DNA of 33,048 nucleotides from positions 1-33,048 of IMG/VR virus record IMGVR_UViG_3300005096_000130; one strand, 5' to 3'. Positions 5,926 to 13,704 of this stretch are shown here, piece after piece (position 1 is the first letter of the stretch; the number at the start of each line of letters is the position of its first letter). Position numbers and translations under genes: made by a program. The DNA comes from a virus. The notes below the pieces were generated by a model, which made no database searches, was not told the origin of the DNA, and worked only from the letters and a program-made list of their open reading frames with translations.

Positions 5926-8732
5926 TGCCTATAACAGCCTTACATAGCCATACACACGATCAAAGACCAGAGGTATATATAGGCCTCGGTTATGATCCTA
6001 CGCGCACTACAGGGCTACGTCAGCGCTTCTCAGGAGCATTATCGAAAAGGTTCCGCTCCCTTAAAGGGATTATTCGCAAAGCGATTATTCGACAGGATTG
6101 TTTTGGGCTCACCCGATTGAAGGGTGTTGTTGGTTTAGCCAGTAAGCCATGGGAGCAAATGGCTTATCCTACTCATCAGCAGTTTGCATTCACTCGGACA
6201 CAAGATAAGGTTGTCGGGTTTATGGATTGGCTGAAGGAGCAAGAGAACACTGGTATACTGGAAGTTACCAGCCGAGAACAGCTTGGACGCTCAATTGATT
6301 CTGCTTGGACAAATAAATATATAAGGTCAGCGTATCAACGTGGAATTGAACGAGGACGACAGGAAATGAAGAATGGTGGGCACGATGTACGTACTGTTCG
6401 GGAGCTTCCTGGCGGCATTAATTATGCATTCAATCAGCCTTTTCATATGGATAAGGTAGGTGCCATCTACACTCGGACTTTTACCGAACTGGTAGGCGTT
6501 ACACAGGCAATGGACCAGCAAATAAGCAGGGTGCTTACGCAAGGGCTTGTGGATGGTATTGGACCGCTGGCTCTGGCTGGAAAATTGAACAATCGGGTTG
6601 ATAAGATAGGGATTGCCAGAGCACGGACGATCGCTCGTACAGAAGTAATCCGAGCACATCATGTTGCTACCATACAGGAATATCGCAATGCCGGCGTGCT
6701 GGGGATCAAGGTGCTTGCTGAATGGGCCACAGCTGGTGATAATCGAGTCTGCCCTCAATGTGCTTGGTTATCCAGTTCTACTACTCGATATGGGTTTGGC
6801 ATTTATGATTTGGATACGATTGAAGGGATGATTCCAGTTCACCCAAACTGTCGGTGCATTGCTCTTCCTCTTGATATTACAGAGAATAAGAAATTGCTGA
6901 AACAGGTTGGAGTGGAGTCAAAGGCTGAAGTCACAACAGATAAGGATTCTCTTTTGAGGGCAGAAGTTGAGAAGGATGCTGTTGCAAGTAATTTTAAAAA
7001 TACCGCTGATGGCGTCCTTTATTTGAAAGAGAAGGTAAAGATTGAAAAGGCACTTGCGAAAATAGGAGTCAGAGAGGGCGATTTTTTTGAGGCTCAGCAT
7101 TCTGTGCTTGGTCGATTTATAACAAGCACTGTTCGCCCAGAATTTAAAAGATATATAAAGGAGCTTATTCCTGATTATTCTGAGCTTGTAAAATCTTGGG
7201 GGTTTTCTACTCAGAAAAGATATCCTTCTCTTTTTAAATTAAGAGCAGCTGAATTAGAGAAGGGATTGGATTCTGTCGTTGCCAAGGGATTTACGAAAGC
7301 AGAGCTATTAAAGCCGGAGAATCAAAGTTATATTGAAGGCTTATCAAAAAAATATTATATTCGTATTCGAGCCCTTAATCAGGTGGTTATGGAGAATTAT
7401 CTTGGGCTTGAAAATGGTGTGATGCCACCATTGTATAGAGGGATAGATGGCAGAACAGGCCGCAAGATCGCAGATGCAATAAAGAAAGGCTTGGCAAAGC
7501 AAAGAATGCGTACGAAGTGGCAGATTAAAGAGGCGAGTCTGTCTGGATATACGTCTGGTGAAATTAATGTCGCGGATGGATATGGGGCAGCTAAGGGCGG
7601 AATCACGATGCGCAGATCAAATGTTCCAATTTCAGATGTAATTGTCCATCGTCGATTATTAAGTGGATTGTCAGAATTGTATGCATCTGAAGAAGAGTAT
7701 ATTTTACTTGGTGGTGAGCGATCTCTGCTTTTGGACGATATAAAATTGAAGGACAAGCCATTTGGTGTAATTACTGAAAAGGCAAAAATCCCGATGGCCA
7801 GTATAGAAGAGAAGGCTGCTTGCGTAGTATCAGGGATCACGCATAATGCTGCAGTTGGTTTCTTTGTGCATAAACCGCAAGCGTGCCGAGATTATACTCG
7901 GTCAGCCACCGGGAAATGGATACTACAAGGACAAGAAGTTGTGGGAGAAGAAGCAACCCGGCTCAATAAGATGGGTGTGCCGCCTGCATGGACTAATGTA
8001 GTTGTTTCCAAAGACCCTACAGCAAAGGTGCTTGCTATTGGACAAGACGCGGCCGGCAGGTGGCAGTATAGGTATAATTCTGACTGGATTAAAAAGAAGG
8101 CGCAAGAAAAGTTTAATCGGGTGAAGCTATTCAGCCGGACCATGCCTACGATAGATGCGGCAGTAGAGGATGGGATTGCAGCTGGACAACACGAAGCTTT
8201 TCTGTTGCGTCTCGAGCAGAAAACAGCCATCCGGGCGGGTTCCAGGACTGATTTCAAGGCAAAGAAGAAAGCATATGGGCTCACTACTTTGAAAGGCAGC
8301 CATGTAACAGTAGAAGGCGATAAAATAATCCTTGATTTCGTGGCCAAAGAGGGAATCCCGGCACATTATGAATTGACGGACAGTACGCTTGCTCATTGGT
8401 TACGTGAGCGTAAGGCGGCTCTTGGCAGCAATCAGGATAAGTATCTATTTGAGGAAATACCAGCAGATAAATTGAATAAGTATTTGAGGAGAGTATCAAA
8501 AGGTAAGTTTTCAATTAAGGATTTTCGTACGTATCACGGTACTCGGATTGCATTTGAAGAGTTGCAAGCGTACAAAGAAGAGGCCTTGGCAGGATTGACA
8601 GTTAAAAGACGTAAGGCGATCGTAAAAGAAGTATCTACTACAGTCAGTAAATTTCTTCACAACACACCTGTAATGGCAAAGAATTCTTATATCGATCCTA
8701 TGGTATGGGAGATAATAGGAGGTGCGGAATAA
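5925..8732 (+). CDS. Minor head protein fused to ADP-ribosyltransferase-like and type IB topoisomerase domains
   Basis: This 935-residue protein has three recognisable parts. (1) At about residues 170-315 is a Mu gpF/SPP1 gp7-like head morphogenesis domain (ARTIARTEVIRAHH, then CPQC at 276-279 and HPNCRC at 306-311). (2) At about 365-620 is an ADP-ribosyltransferase-like domain of the R-S-E type: LYRG (R505), SGYTS (540-544) and ExE at E589/E591. (3) At about 630-935 is a type IB topoisomerase. Its N-terminal signature is VPPAWTNVVV then GQDAAGRWQYRYN. Its catalytic residues are R770, K808, R868, N913 (the bacterial equivalent of the poxvirus His) and nucleophile Y922. Spacings of 38, 60, 45 and 9 residues closely match bacterial TopIB. 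Fusions of gpF-like proteins with ART domains are known. The added complete TopIB is striking. Packaging in the virion and injection are inferred. Confidence 0.9.
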   Translation: MPITALHSHTHDQRPEVYIGLGYDPTRTTGLRQRFSGALSKRFRSLKGIIRKAIIRQDCFGLTRLKGVVGLASKPWEQMAYPTHQQFAFTRTQDKVVGFMDWLKEQENTGILEVTSREQLGRSIDSAWTNKYIRSAYQRGIERGRQEMKNGGHDVRTVRELPGGINYAFNQPFHMDKVGAIYTRTFTELVGVTQAMDQQISRVLTQGLVDGIGPLALAGKLNNRVDKIGIARARTIARTEVIRAHHVATIQEYRNAGVLGIKVLAEWATAGDNRVCPQCAWLSSSTTRYGFGIYDLDTIEGMIPVHPNCRCIALPLDITENKKLLKQVGVESKAEVTTDKDSLLRAEVEKDAVASNFKNTADGVLYLKEKVKIEKALAKIGVREGDFFEAQHSVLGRFITSTVRPEFKRYIKELIPDYSELVKSWGFSTQKRYPSLFKLRAAELEKGLDSVVAKGFTKAELLKPENQSYIEGLSKKYYIRIRALNQVVMENYLGLENGVMPPLYRGIDGRTGRKIADAIKKGLAKQRMRTKWQIKEASLSGYTSGEINVADGYGAAKGGITMRRSNVPISDVIVHRRLLSGLSELYASEEEYILLGGERSLLLDDIKLKDKPFGVITEKAKIPMASIEEKAACVVSGITHNAAVGFFVHKPQACRDYTRSATGKWILQGQEVVGEEATRLNKMGVPPAWTNVVVSKDPTAKVLAIGQDAAGRWQYRYNSDWIKKKAQEKFNRVKLFSRTMPTIDAAVEDGIAAGQHEAFLLRLEQKTAIRAGSRTDFKAKKKAYGLTTLKGSHVTVEGDKIILDFVAKEGIPAHYELTDSTLAHWLRERKAALGSNQDKYLFEEIPADKLNKYLRRVSKGKFSIKDFRTYHGTRIAFEELQAYKEEALAGLTVKRRKAIVKEVSTTVSKFLHNTPVMAKNSYIDPMVWEIIGGAE

Positions 8733-8863
8733 TGGATGAGAAGCGTGAAAAAGAATTTAATGCTTGGTTGGAATCAATTCGGTTTGTGGATGGATCCGGG
8801 AAACTCAAGCCTATTATATTGAAAAATGACACTTCACCGGACCCAGAAGGTGATAGGGGATAA
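8732..8863 (+). CDS. Small hypothetical protein (43 aa)
   Basis: It starts at ATG 8732, overlapping the stop of the fusion gene (TAATG), with AGGAGG about 8 nt upstream. The strong SD and tight packing support it as a real gene despite its size. The protein is acidic and basic mixed (MDEKREKEFNAWLESIRFVDG), has no membrane segment and is not recognised. Confidence 0.55.
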   Translation: MDEKREKEFNAWLESIRFVDGSGKLKPIILKNDTSPDPEGDRG

Positions 8864-8866
8864 ATT

Positions 8867-9055
8867 ATGCCAGGACTTATACAGCTTGCGCCAACTGAAG
8901 AGACTGAAGGCGGAGATGTGATTCTCAATTTTGATGCTACGGAGGATTGTGCTGACTGGTTAAAGTCAGTTCGGCTTTTGAAAAAGAATACCTCTCAAGC
9001 AAGGCGTGAATTAAATAGAATGCGCCAGAACCCCTTATATCGTGAGGTGGCATAG
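8867..9055 (+). CDS. Small hypothetical protein (62 aa)
   Basis: It begins MPGLIQLAPTEETEGG and ends in a basic helical segment (KKNTSQARRELNRMRQNP). A GGGG SD lies about 7 nt upstream and its TAG stop abuts the ATG of the next gene. It sits between the minor head and protease genes and may be a small head-assembly or scaffold accessory, but this is inferred from position only. Confidence 0.6.
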   Translation: MPGLIQLAPTEETEGGDVILNFDATEDCADWLKSVRLLKKNTSQARRELNRMRQNPLYREVA

Positions 9056-10696
9056 ATGGCTACTTATACCCTTAATAAAATTGTACAGGATAAAGAACGA
9101 CATTTCACAGCGTTACGTGCTTCAATTAGAGGTTACGATGTACGGGAGCAAGATTATTTAGGTGAGCGTCATATAATTGCTCCGGTGGTGCTGATGGTTG
9201 AAGGTGTGCATCATGGGTCTGGGCCGGCAACCTATTATTCAGCAGAGGAACTTTCCAGATTTCCGAATGCGTGGAATGGGCGGCCTGTTCCTGTATTTCA
9301 CCCTGAGGATGGAGGAGGCCCAATATCATGTAACAGCCCAGAAGTAATTGAACAGCAGAATGTCGGTTGGTTATTTAATGTGCATTTTGCTGATGGCAAA
9401 TTAAAGGGCGAAATTTGGATTAATGTACGCAGGGCCCAGGAAATTGGCCCTGCTGTGCTTCAATATATAAGTTCCCAGCAACCGCTCGAAGTATCAACTG
9501 GCCTGTTTTCTGATACGACTGTACAATCAGGAGTGTGGCAAGGGGAGCAGTATGAAGCGATTGCTGAGAATATAAGGCCTGACCACTTAGCTCTTCTGCC
9601 CGGCAGCAGAGGGGCATGCAGTGTGGCAGACGGTTGTGGGGTAAGGACAAACCAAAACAAAGGAGGTGATTTGGGGGTGGCAAAAGAAGGGACTACAGAA
9701 GAAAATGTCTCTGACACGCAGGGTCTTTTGCAGCGTTTACTTGGGTTCTTCAAGAATGAAGGCGTAGATATCAAGGCTGCTCTGGAAACCAATGAGCAGC
9801 CTGGGTTTAGATCTATTGGCTCTCAATTACAGCGCATGCTTGATACGTTTGATAGTCCGGCTGTTGGTATGCATTATCTTGTTGATTTTTGGCAAGATAA
9901 TCTTGTTTACCGGGTTGAGCCTGGGAATCAAGCTCCGAGAGGAGCATCAACGGCCTGGTATCGGCGTGGGTACACAACGGACGATGCCGGCCAGCTTGTT
10001 CTTGGAAGCGATATCACTCAAGTAAATCCTCAGCCAAATTATATTGAGGTGGCAGAGGATGCTGATGCGAAAGCAAAGCGTGTACGGATAAATCAAAACA
10101 CTGAAGGTGGAACTGATGTAGAAAGCGGTTCTGTCGATACCAAAAAGGAGGATGAAGAATTGGCAACAAATGAGGAAGCAAAGAAACGCCCTGAAAGGGT
10201 TGATGCTCTTATCAACAACGAGGGCTCGCCTTATGTGGAAGCGGATCGGGAAAGTTTGTTGGGGCTTGAGGACGCTTGTTTTGATCAGGTGGAAATTACC
10301 GCGAACAAGTTTCTTGCCATCAAGAAGGAGTCCAAAGCGACCCCAGCAGTAGTGGTGAATGCTGCAGGAGCGCAGAATAATGAGCTTACTCCGGAGCAGT
10401 ATATTATCAACTCGGATATGCCGGAGGCAGTAAAACAAGCCCAGCTGAGTCTGTTGCAGGACCAGGCTTCCCAGCGAGCGAAGATGATTAAAACAATAAC
10501 TTCAAACAAGGCAGCTGTTTTTACGGAAGAACAGCTTGCTGTGATGGACCGGAAAACACTTGAGGGTATTTATGCGCTCTCATACAAACCTGTCCAGGTC
10601 GGGGCCGGAGGGCTCAGTGGAAGCGCTGATTCAGCAGAATTTGATGCTCCGCTTGAAATGCCCACAATAAACTGGGACCAGCAAGCAAAGCAGTAA
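9056..10696 (+). CDS. Prohead protease fused to scaffold (DUF2213 type)
   Basis: The N-terminal part of this 546-residue protein (about 1-200) fits DUF2213 prohead proteases. It has GRPVPVFHPED (H82), then PLEVSTGLF (S147), then NIRPDHLALLPGSRG (H177). These are the conserved motif positions; assignment of the actual catalytic set is not certain. The remaining 340 residues are acidic and polar, as in scaffolds, and include YLVDFWQDNLVYRVEP and two low-complexity linkers. Two internal strong SDs sit ahead of in-frame TTG codons (206 and 369), suggesting nested scaffold products. SD GAGGTGG precedes ATG 9056. It lies directly upstream of the decoration and capsid genes, as expected. Confidence 0.82.
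   Translation: MATYTLNKIVQDKERHFTALRASIRGYDVREQDYLGERHIIAPVVLMVEGVHHGSGPATYYSAEELSRFPNAWNGRPVPVFHPEDGGGPISCNSPEVIEQQNVGWLFNVHFADGKLKGEIWINVRRAQEIGPAVLQYISSQQPLEVSTGLFSDTTVQSGVWQGEQYEAIAENIRPDHLALLPGSRGACSVADGCGVRTNQNKGGDLGVAKEGTTEENVSDTQGLLQRLLGFFKNEGVDIKAALETNEQPGFRSIGSQLQRMLDTFDSPAVGMHYLVDFWQDNLVYRVEPGNQAPRGASTAWYRRGYTTDDAGQLVLGSDITQVNPQPNYIEVAEDADAKAKRVRINQNTEGGTDVESGSVDTKKEDEELATNEEAKKRPERVDALINNEGSPYVEADRESLLGLEDACFDQVEITANKFLAIKKESKATPAVVVNAAGAQNNELTPEQYIINSDMPEAVKQAQLSLLQDQASQRAKMIKTITSNKAAVFTEEQLAVMDRKTLEGIYALSYKPVQVGAGGLSGSADSAEFDAPLEMPTINWDQQAKQ
9671..10696 (+). CDS. Possible nested scaffold from internal TTG/GTG start
   Basis: AAAGGAGGTGAT, close to a perfect anti-SD complement, is at about 9659-9670, inside the protease gene. 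It is immediately followed by in-frame TTG 9671 and GTG 9677. Initiation here would make a protein of about 340 residues lacking the protease domain, analogous to the nested C/Nu3 arrangement of lambda. The GTG has the better spacing. Expression is inferred. Confidence 0.45.
   Translation: MGVAKEGTTEENVSDTQGLLQRLLGFFKNEGVDIKAALETNEQPGFRSIGSQLQRMLDTFDSPAVGMHYLVDFWQDNLVYRVEPGNQAPRGASTAWYRRGYTTDDAGQLVLGSDITQVNPQPNYIEVAEDADAKAKRVRINQNTEGGTDVESGSVDTKKEDEELATNEEAKKRPERVDALINNEGSPYVEADRESLLGLEDACFDQVEITANKFLAIKKESKATPAVVVNAAGAQNNELTPEQYIINSDMPEAVKQAQLSLLQDQASQRAKMIKTITSNKAAVFTEEQLAVMDRKTLEGIYALSYKPVQVGAGGLSGSADSAEFDAPLEMPTINWDQQAKQ
10160..10696 (+). CDS. Possible second nested product from internal TTG start
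   Basis: AAAAAGGAGG ends at 10151, and in-frame TTG 10160 follows after 8 nt. The product would be 178 residues beginning at LATNEEAKKRPERV and ending with the gene's normal C-terminus. This is the second internal SD plus TTG pair in the same gene, which makes chance less likely, but it is unproven. Confidence 0.35.
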   Translation: MATNEEAKKRPERVDALINNEGSPYVEADRESLLGLEDACFDQVEITANKFLAIKKESKATPAVVVNAAGAQNNELTPEQYIINSDMPEAVKQAQLSLLQDQASQRAKMIKTITSNKAAVFTEEQLAVMDRKTLEGIYALSYKPVQVGAGGLSGSADSAEFDAPLEMPTINWDQQAKQ

Positions 10697-10749
10697 AAGC
10701 TTGCCGTAATCGATAATAATATCCTTTTAAGCAAAGGAGGTGCAAAGAA

Positions 10750-11232
10750 ATGCCGAACACGAAGAAAACAATTGTTCTGGATGATCGCAATAATATCCGG
10801 GACGAGGCAACTGGGTCAGGCACTATTTATCCCGGTTACCTTCTGGAGAAAACCAGTGCCGGAAAATACAAGGCCCATGCCACTGTAAGTGGTAGTTGGG
10901 GTGGTGCCGTTGCGCTTGAGGATGCACTTCAAGGCAATGGTGTGGATGATGCTTATTCCAATGGAGATAAGATCATTGTTGGAGTATTCCATCGTGGTGC
11001 CGTTGTGAATCTGGTTCTGCAGGACGGTGAATCCGTTGCCATTGGAGATCAGCTTGATTCCAATGGAGACGGTACAATTCGCAAGGTCACAGGCGCCAGT
11101 TCTATCGCAGACCTTGAAGAATCCCAGTCCATTGTAGGTGAAGCCCTTGAAGCCCTTGATCTGTCCGGTTCCAGCGGGGCTGAGTCTTCTGCATTGCAGG
11201 GGGATCGTAGGCTTGCCGTGAGGCTGTGGTAA
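10750..11232 (+). CDS. Capsid decoration/cement-like protein
   Basis: This 160-residue protein lies immediately before the major capsid gene, where head decoration proteins usually sit. The sequence is beta-rich (GTIYPGYLLEKTSAGKYKAH, then GDKIIVGVFHRGAVVNLVL and GESVAIGDQLDSNGDG). That is the pattern of phage head-fibre/cement proteins with a small beta-barrel. An excellent SD (AAAGGAGG) precedes ATG 10750, consistent with high expression. The Ser/Ala/Leu-rich C-terminus is not informative. Confidence 0.7.
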   Translation: MPNTKKTIVLDDRNNIRDEATGSGTIYPGYLLEKTSAGKYKAHATVSGSWGGAVALEDALQGNGVDDAYSNGDKIIVGVFHRGAVVNLVLQDGESVAIGDQLDSNGDGTIRKVTGASSIADLEESQSIVGEALEALDLSGSSGAESSALQGDRRLAVRLW

Positions 11233-11244
11233 TTAATTCTTAAA

Positions 11245-11256
11245 CACAAATTTGTG
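11245..11256. repeat. Perfect 12-bp palindrome upstream of the capsid gene
   Basis: CACAAATTTGTG is a perfect dyad in the short gap between the decoration and capsid genes. It partly overlaps the adjacent hairpin, so the two could be alternative structures, or the dyad could bind a dimeric protein. Confidence 0.45.
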
Positions 11257-11276
11257 CATTCAAAATATTGAGTGCA
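11255..11276 (+). promoter_or_regulatory. Stem-loop abutting the capsid gene SD
   Basis: TGCATTCAA pairs with TTGAGTGCA around a 4-nt AATA loop (9 bp, one G-U). The AAAGGAGG SD of the major capsid gene begins two nucleotides later. A 5' hairpin here could stabilise or mark a processing site on the capsid mRNA, or limit upstream occlusion. It lacks a U-run, so it is not a terminator. Confidence 0.5.
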
Positions 11277-11293
11277 GAAAGGAGGATTGTAAG

Positions 11294-12415
11294 ATGCCTG
11301 AAATGATGGAAGTTATGTCGGATGTGCAGGTAGAAACAATGCACTTTGACAATGGCGCATTGGTAGCGGCAGGGCCGGTTGGCCAGTCGTTACTTGCGAA
11401 TGGGATGAACCCTGGAATACTGCGTCCGTATTGGGACCCAAAAGCCCGGAGGCCTGTTGCCAATGTGAATGGCCAGGTCCGTCCGGTGGCAAATGCCACT
11501 TTAAGGAAAGATGAATGGATTGAGCTGGATCAGGCGGTTCAGCGGGTCGCTCGTGAGCGACTCCGGGGTGTTGCTGACCTGGAAAGCAGAGGGCTTGTAT
11601 TTAACTTGAAGAATGGTCTTGGCACTACGGTCTTTGAGTATGAAACCATGAGTGATGCCGGTGCTGCTGATTTGAGCATGGATGGACTTCGCCGGACACA
11701 GAATGATCGGGTAGAGTATGGCCTGAAATATCTGCCTATCCCGATCGTTCACATGGATTTCAGAATCAATGCCCGGCAGCTTGAGGCCAGCAGAACCCGT
11801 GGCGATAATCTCCAGACCACCATGACTGAGCAGGCTACTCGCCGAGTGGCTGAAAAGCTGGAGGATATCCTGTTTAATGGGTCTGGGACATTCACCTATG
11901 GCGGCGGAACGATTTATGGTTATAAGGATTTCCCGCAGAGAGCACAGGTGACGTTGTCCACGAATTGGGATGCCTTGACCAAAGATTCCACCGGAACGAT
12001 TGGTGAGAAGATTTTGTCAGATGTACAGGATTGCATCAAAGCGGCCGGAGCAGCAAATCATTTTGGCCCGTTTATCCTGTATATCCCTAAAGCGTATGGT
12101 TACCTGATGGGGTCTGATTATACCACCGGGGATGGATCAGGTGGAAGTACGGCAGCGACCCGCACCATCCGGGAACGGCTGATGGCACTTGAGGAAATCA
12201 GTGATATCCGTATCGCTGATAAAATCGATGCCAATAATGTGTTCCTGGTGGAAATGAGCAGCGAAACCGTTCAGCTTATCAATGGCATGAATATTACTCC
12301 TGTGGAGTGGAAGACAGATGGCGGAATGGCTCTGTATTTCAAAGTCATGGGGATTAAGGTGCCGCTGATTCGTGCTGATTATGAGAACCAGAGCGGGATC
12401 GTACATCTGGCGTAG
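11294..12415 (+). CDS. Major capsid protein (DUF2184-like)
   Basis: This 373-residue protein is the HK97-fold shell subunit. The start at ATG 11294 is chosen because AAAGGAGG lies about 8 nt upstream; an upstream in-frame ATG (11252) would run through the SD and hairpin. Family-like features are an N-terminal arm (MNPGILRPYWDPKARRP), then VFEYETMSDAGAADLSMDG and VHMDFRINARQLEASRTRG. A central KLEDILFNGSGTFTYGG is followed by GLY-rich loops and IRIADKIDANNVFLVEMSS near the C-terminus. Size, position after protease and decoration genes, and the strong SD all agree. No obvious N-terminal delta domain of HK97 length is present, consistent with a separate scaffold. Confidence 0.87.
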   Translation: MPEMMEVMSDVQVETMHFDNGALVAAGPVGQSLLANGMNPGILRPYWDPKARRPVANVNGQVRPVANATLRKDEWIELDQAVQRVARERLRGVADLESRGLVFNLKNGLGTTVFEYETMSDAGAADLSMDGLRRTQNDRVEYGLKYLPIPIVHMDFRINARQLEASRTRGDNLQTTMTEQATRRVAEKLEDILFNGSGTFTYGGGTIYGYKDFPQRAQVTLSTNWDALTKDSTGTIGEKILSDVQDCIKAAGAANHFGPFILYIPKAYGYLMGSDYTTGDGSGGSTAATRTIRERLMALEEISDIRIADKIDANNVFLVEMSSETVQLINGMNITPVEWKTDGGMALYFKVMGIKVPLIRADYENQSGIVHLA

Positions 12416-12442
12416 TTAAGCCGGTTGTTAATCACGTTTATA

Positions 12443-12461
12443 TAGGTTTACCCACAACCTA
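12443..12461 (+). promoter_or_regulatory. Small hairpin after the capsid gene
   Basis: TAGGTT pairs with AACCTA around a 7-nt loop, between the capsid stop and the next SD. There is no U-run. It may mark an mRNA end or processing site. Weak on its own. Confidence 0.3.
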
Positions 12462-12482
12462 ATTCATCAAAGGAGAATGAAG

Positions 12483-12878
12483 ATGAAGCGCAAAAGAAAG
12501 CCTACTTTGCTTCCTTCTCAGGATAATGGTATTGTCCCGGAATTGCTGCAACCAATTCGGTGGCGTCGTAAACCCAATACTGGTGTACATTTCCGAGGTG
12601 GATACCAGCCTGTGAAACCTGGGGACACGGTCACAGCGACTCTAAAAGAGATCCGGCCATTTATCGATTGTTACGAAGCCTTAGAACCTATTCCTACTGG
12701 AGCGCCAGAAGAGGCGGTAGAGCCGGAAGGTGTTCCAGTGTTGGTACATAAAGGTGGCGGTCGGTATGATGTGATAAATTCGGCCACTAAAAAGCGGTAT
12801 AATGATGCGCTGTTGAATAAGGAGGAAGCCTTGGCATTCATCCAGACTGGCACCGAAGAACAGGAGCTGGAAGAATGA
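12483..12878 (+). CDS. Hypothetical protein after capsid, possible head accessory
   Basis: The start is ATG 12483 rather than 12477, because AGGAG ends at 12475 and only the later ATG has proper spacing (7 nt). The 131-residue product has a very basic start (MKRKRKPTLL). A beta-rich centre (VHFRGGYQPVKPGDTVTATL) is followed by a proline/glutamate linker. The C-terminal module GGGRYDVINSATKKRYNDALLNKEEALAFI resembles small domains seen in other phage head proteins. Function is not known. Its stop overlaps the start of the cassette gene that follows. Confidence 0.7.
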   Translation: MKRKRKPTLLPSQDNGIVPELLQPIRWRRKPNTGVHFRGGYQPVKPGDTVTATLKEIRPFIDCYEALEPIPTGAPEEAVEPEGVPVLVHKGGGRYDVINSATKKRYNDALLNKEEALAFIQTGTEEQELEE

Positions 12879-13675
12879 TTGCTTGGAAGCCACCGAAAAT
12901 ATGGCCCGGCGCAACTGTGTTTATCATTGGCGGTGGCCCAAGTATTACACAGGATCAATTAAAATTGCTTTGTGATTCCAAGAACCGTGGTAAATACAGG
13001 ATTATCGGGTGTAATAAAGCTTATCGGGAGGGCAGTTGGATTGATGCTATTTGGTGCGGGGATGATCGGTATTTTTTCAAGTATCGTAATGCCATGGTTC
13101 GTGAATATAATGGATTGCGTATCAGCCTGAGTAATGCTGCAGAACGAGATAAGCACTTTAAGTGGATGTGCAAGTTTCGTGGGGGCAAGAAACAAATGCG
13201 CCAGCTTGAAAAAATGATGAAGGACAGCCTTCTTGATCCTGTTGTATTCCGGACTTTGAAAAAAAATCCTACTACAGGGATCTGTCCTCTTCCTGGATAC
13301 ATATGCTGGAATAGTAATACTGGGTCATCTGCTATTAATCTTGCATATCATTTCGGGGCCCGGAAGATCGCGCTGATGGGCTTTGATATGCAATCTTTGC
13401 CAATCAAGAACCCCACATCAGCACAGCGTAAAACAGGGATTACTCGGCAGACTCATTATCACGAGGGTTATCCAGAATGGGGTGGTCCAAGTAAGAAATT
13501 ACCTTATAACCGATATCGTCGGCGGTTTCCTGTAATTGCCCAGCATGCGAAATTATTAGGGTTGGAGATCATCGATTGCAGCTTGAATGGTGCCTTGACC
13601 CAGTTTCCAAAGATTCCAGTTGAGCGGGTGATTATCGAGGAGTGTCAAGCCCATTCGTCAAATAATTTAATTTGA
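12875..13675 (+). CDS. Rossmann-like MAF/DUF115-type protein, possible glycan-modifying enzyme
   Basis: This 266-residue protein opens with a nucleotide-binding-like strand and loop (GATVFIIGGGPSITQDQL, residues about 12-29). A conserved-looking RIIGCNKAYREGSWIDAIWCGDD follows (quoted in two parts: RIIGCNKAYR and DAIWCGDD). A later part reads GSSAINLAYHFGARKIALMG then FDMQ. This layout resembles MAF-flagellin-type/DUF115 and sialyltransferase-like proteins. The substrate cannot be read from the sequence. It begins the accessory cassette and overlaps its upstream neighbour by 4 nt. Alternative: another Rossmann protein of unknown role. Confidence 0.55.
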   Translation: MIAWKPPKIWPGATVFIIGGGPSITQDQLKLLCDSKNRGKYRIIGCNKAYREGSWIDAIWCGDDRYFFKYRNAMVREYNGLRISLSNAAERDKHFKWMCKFRGGKKQMRQLEKMMKDSLLDPVVFRTLKKNPTTGICPLPGYICWNSNTGSSAINLAYHFGARKIALMGFDMQSLPIKNPTSAQRKTGITRQTHYHEGYPEWGGPSKKLPYNRYRRRFPVIAQHAKLLGLEIIDCSLNGALTQFPKIPVERVIIEECQAHSSNNLI

Positions 13676-13704
13676 CTTTGACAGGATAGAGTAGGAGAAG
13701 TCTG

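Noticed and set aside
7397-8514. Long antisense reading frames under the head fusion gene
   Set aside because: They mirror a well-supported gene, have no SD and show low-complexity Ser/Pro-rich translation.
6000-8700. C-terminal domain of the head fusion as an integrase (tyrosine recombinase)
   Set aside because: The R-K-R-N-Y set is shared, but PPAWT, GRWQYRYN and the catalytic spacing are specific to type IB topoisomerases.
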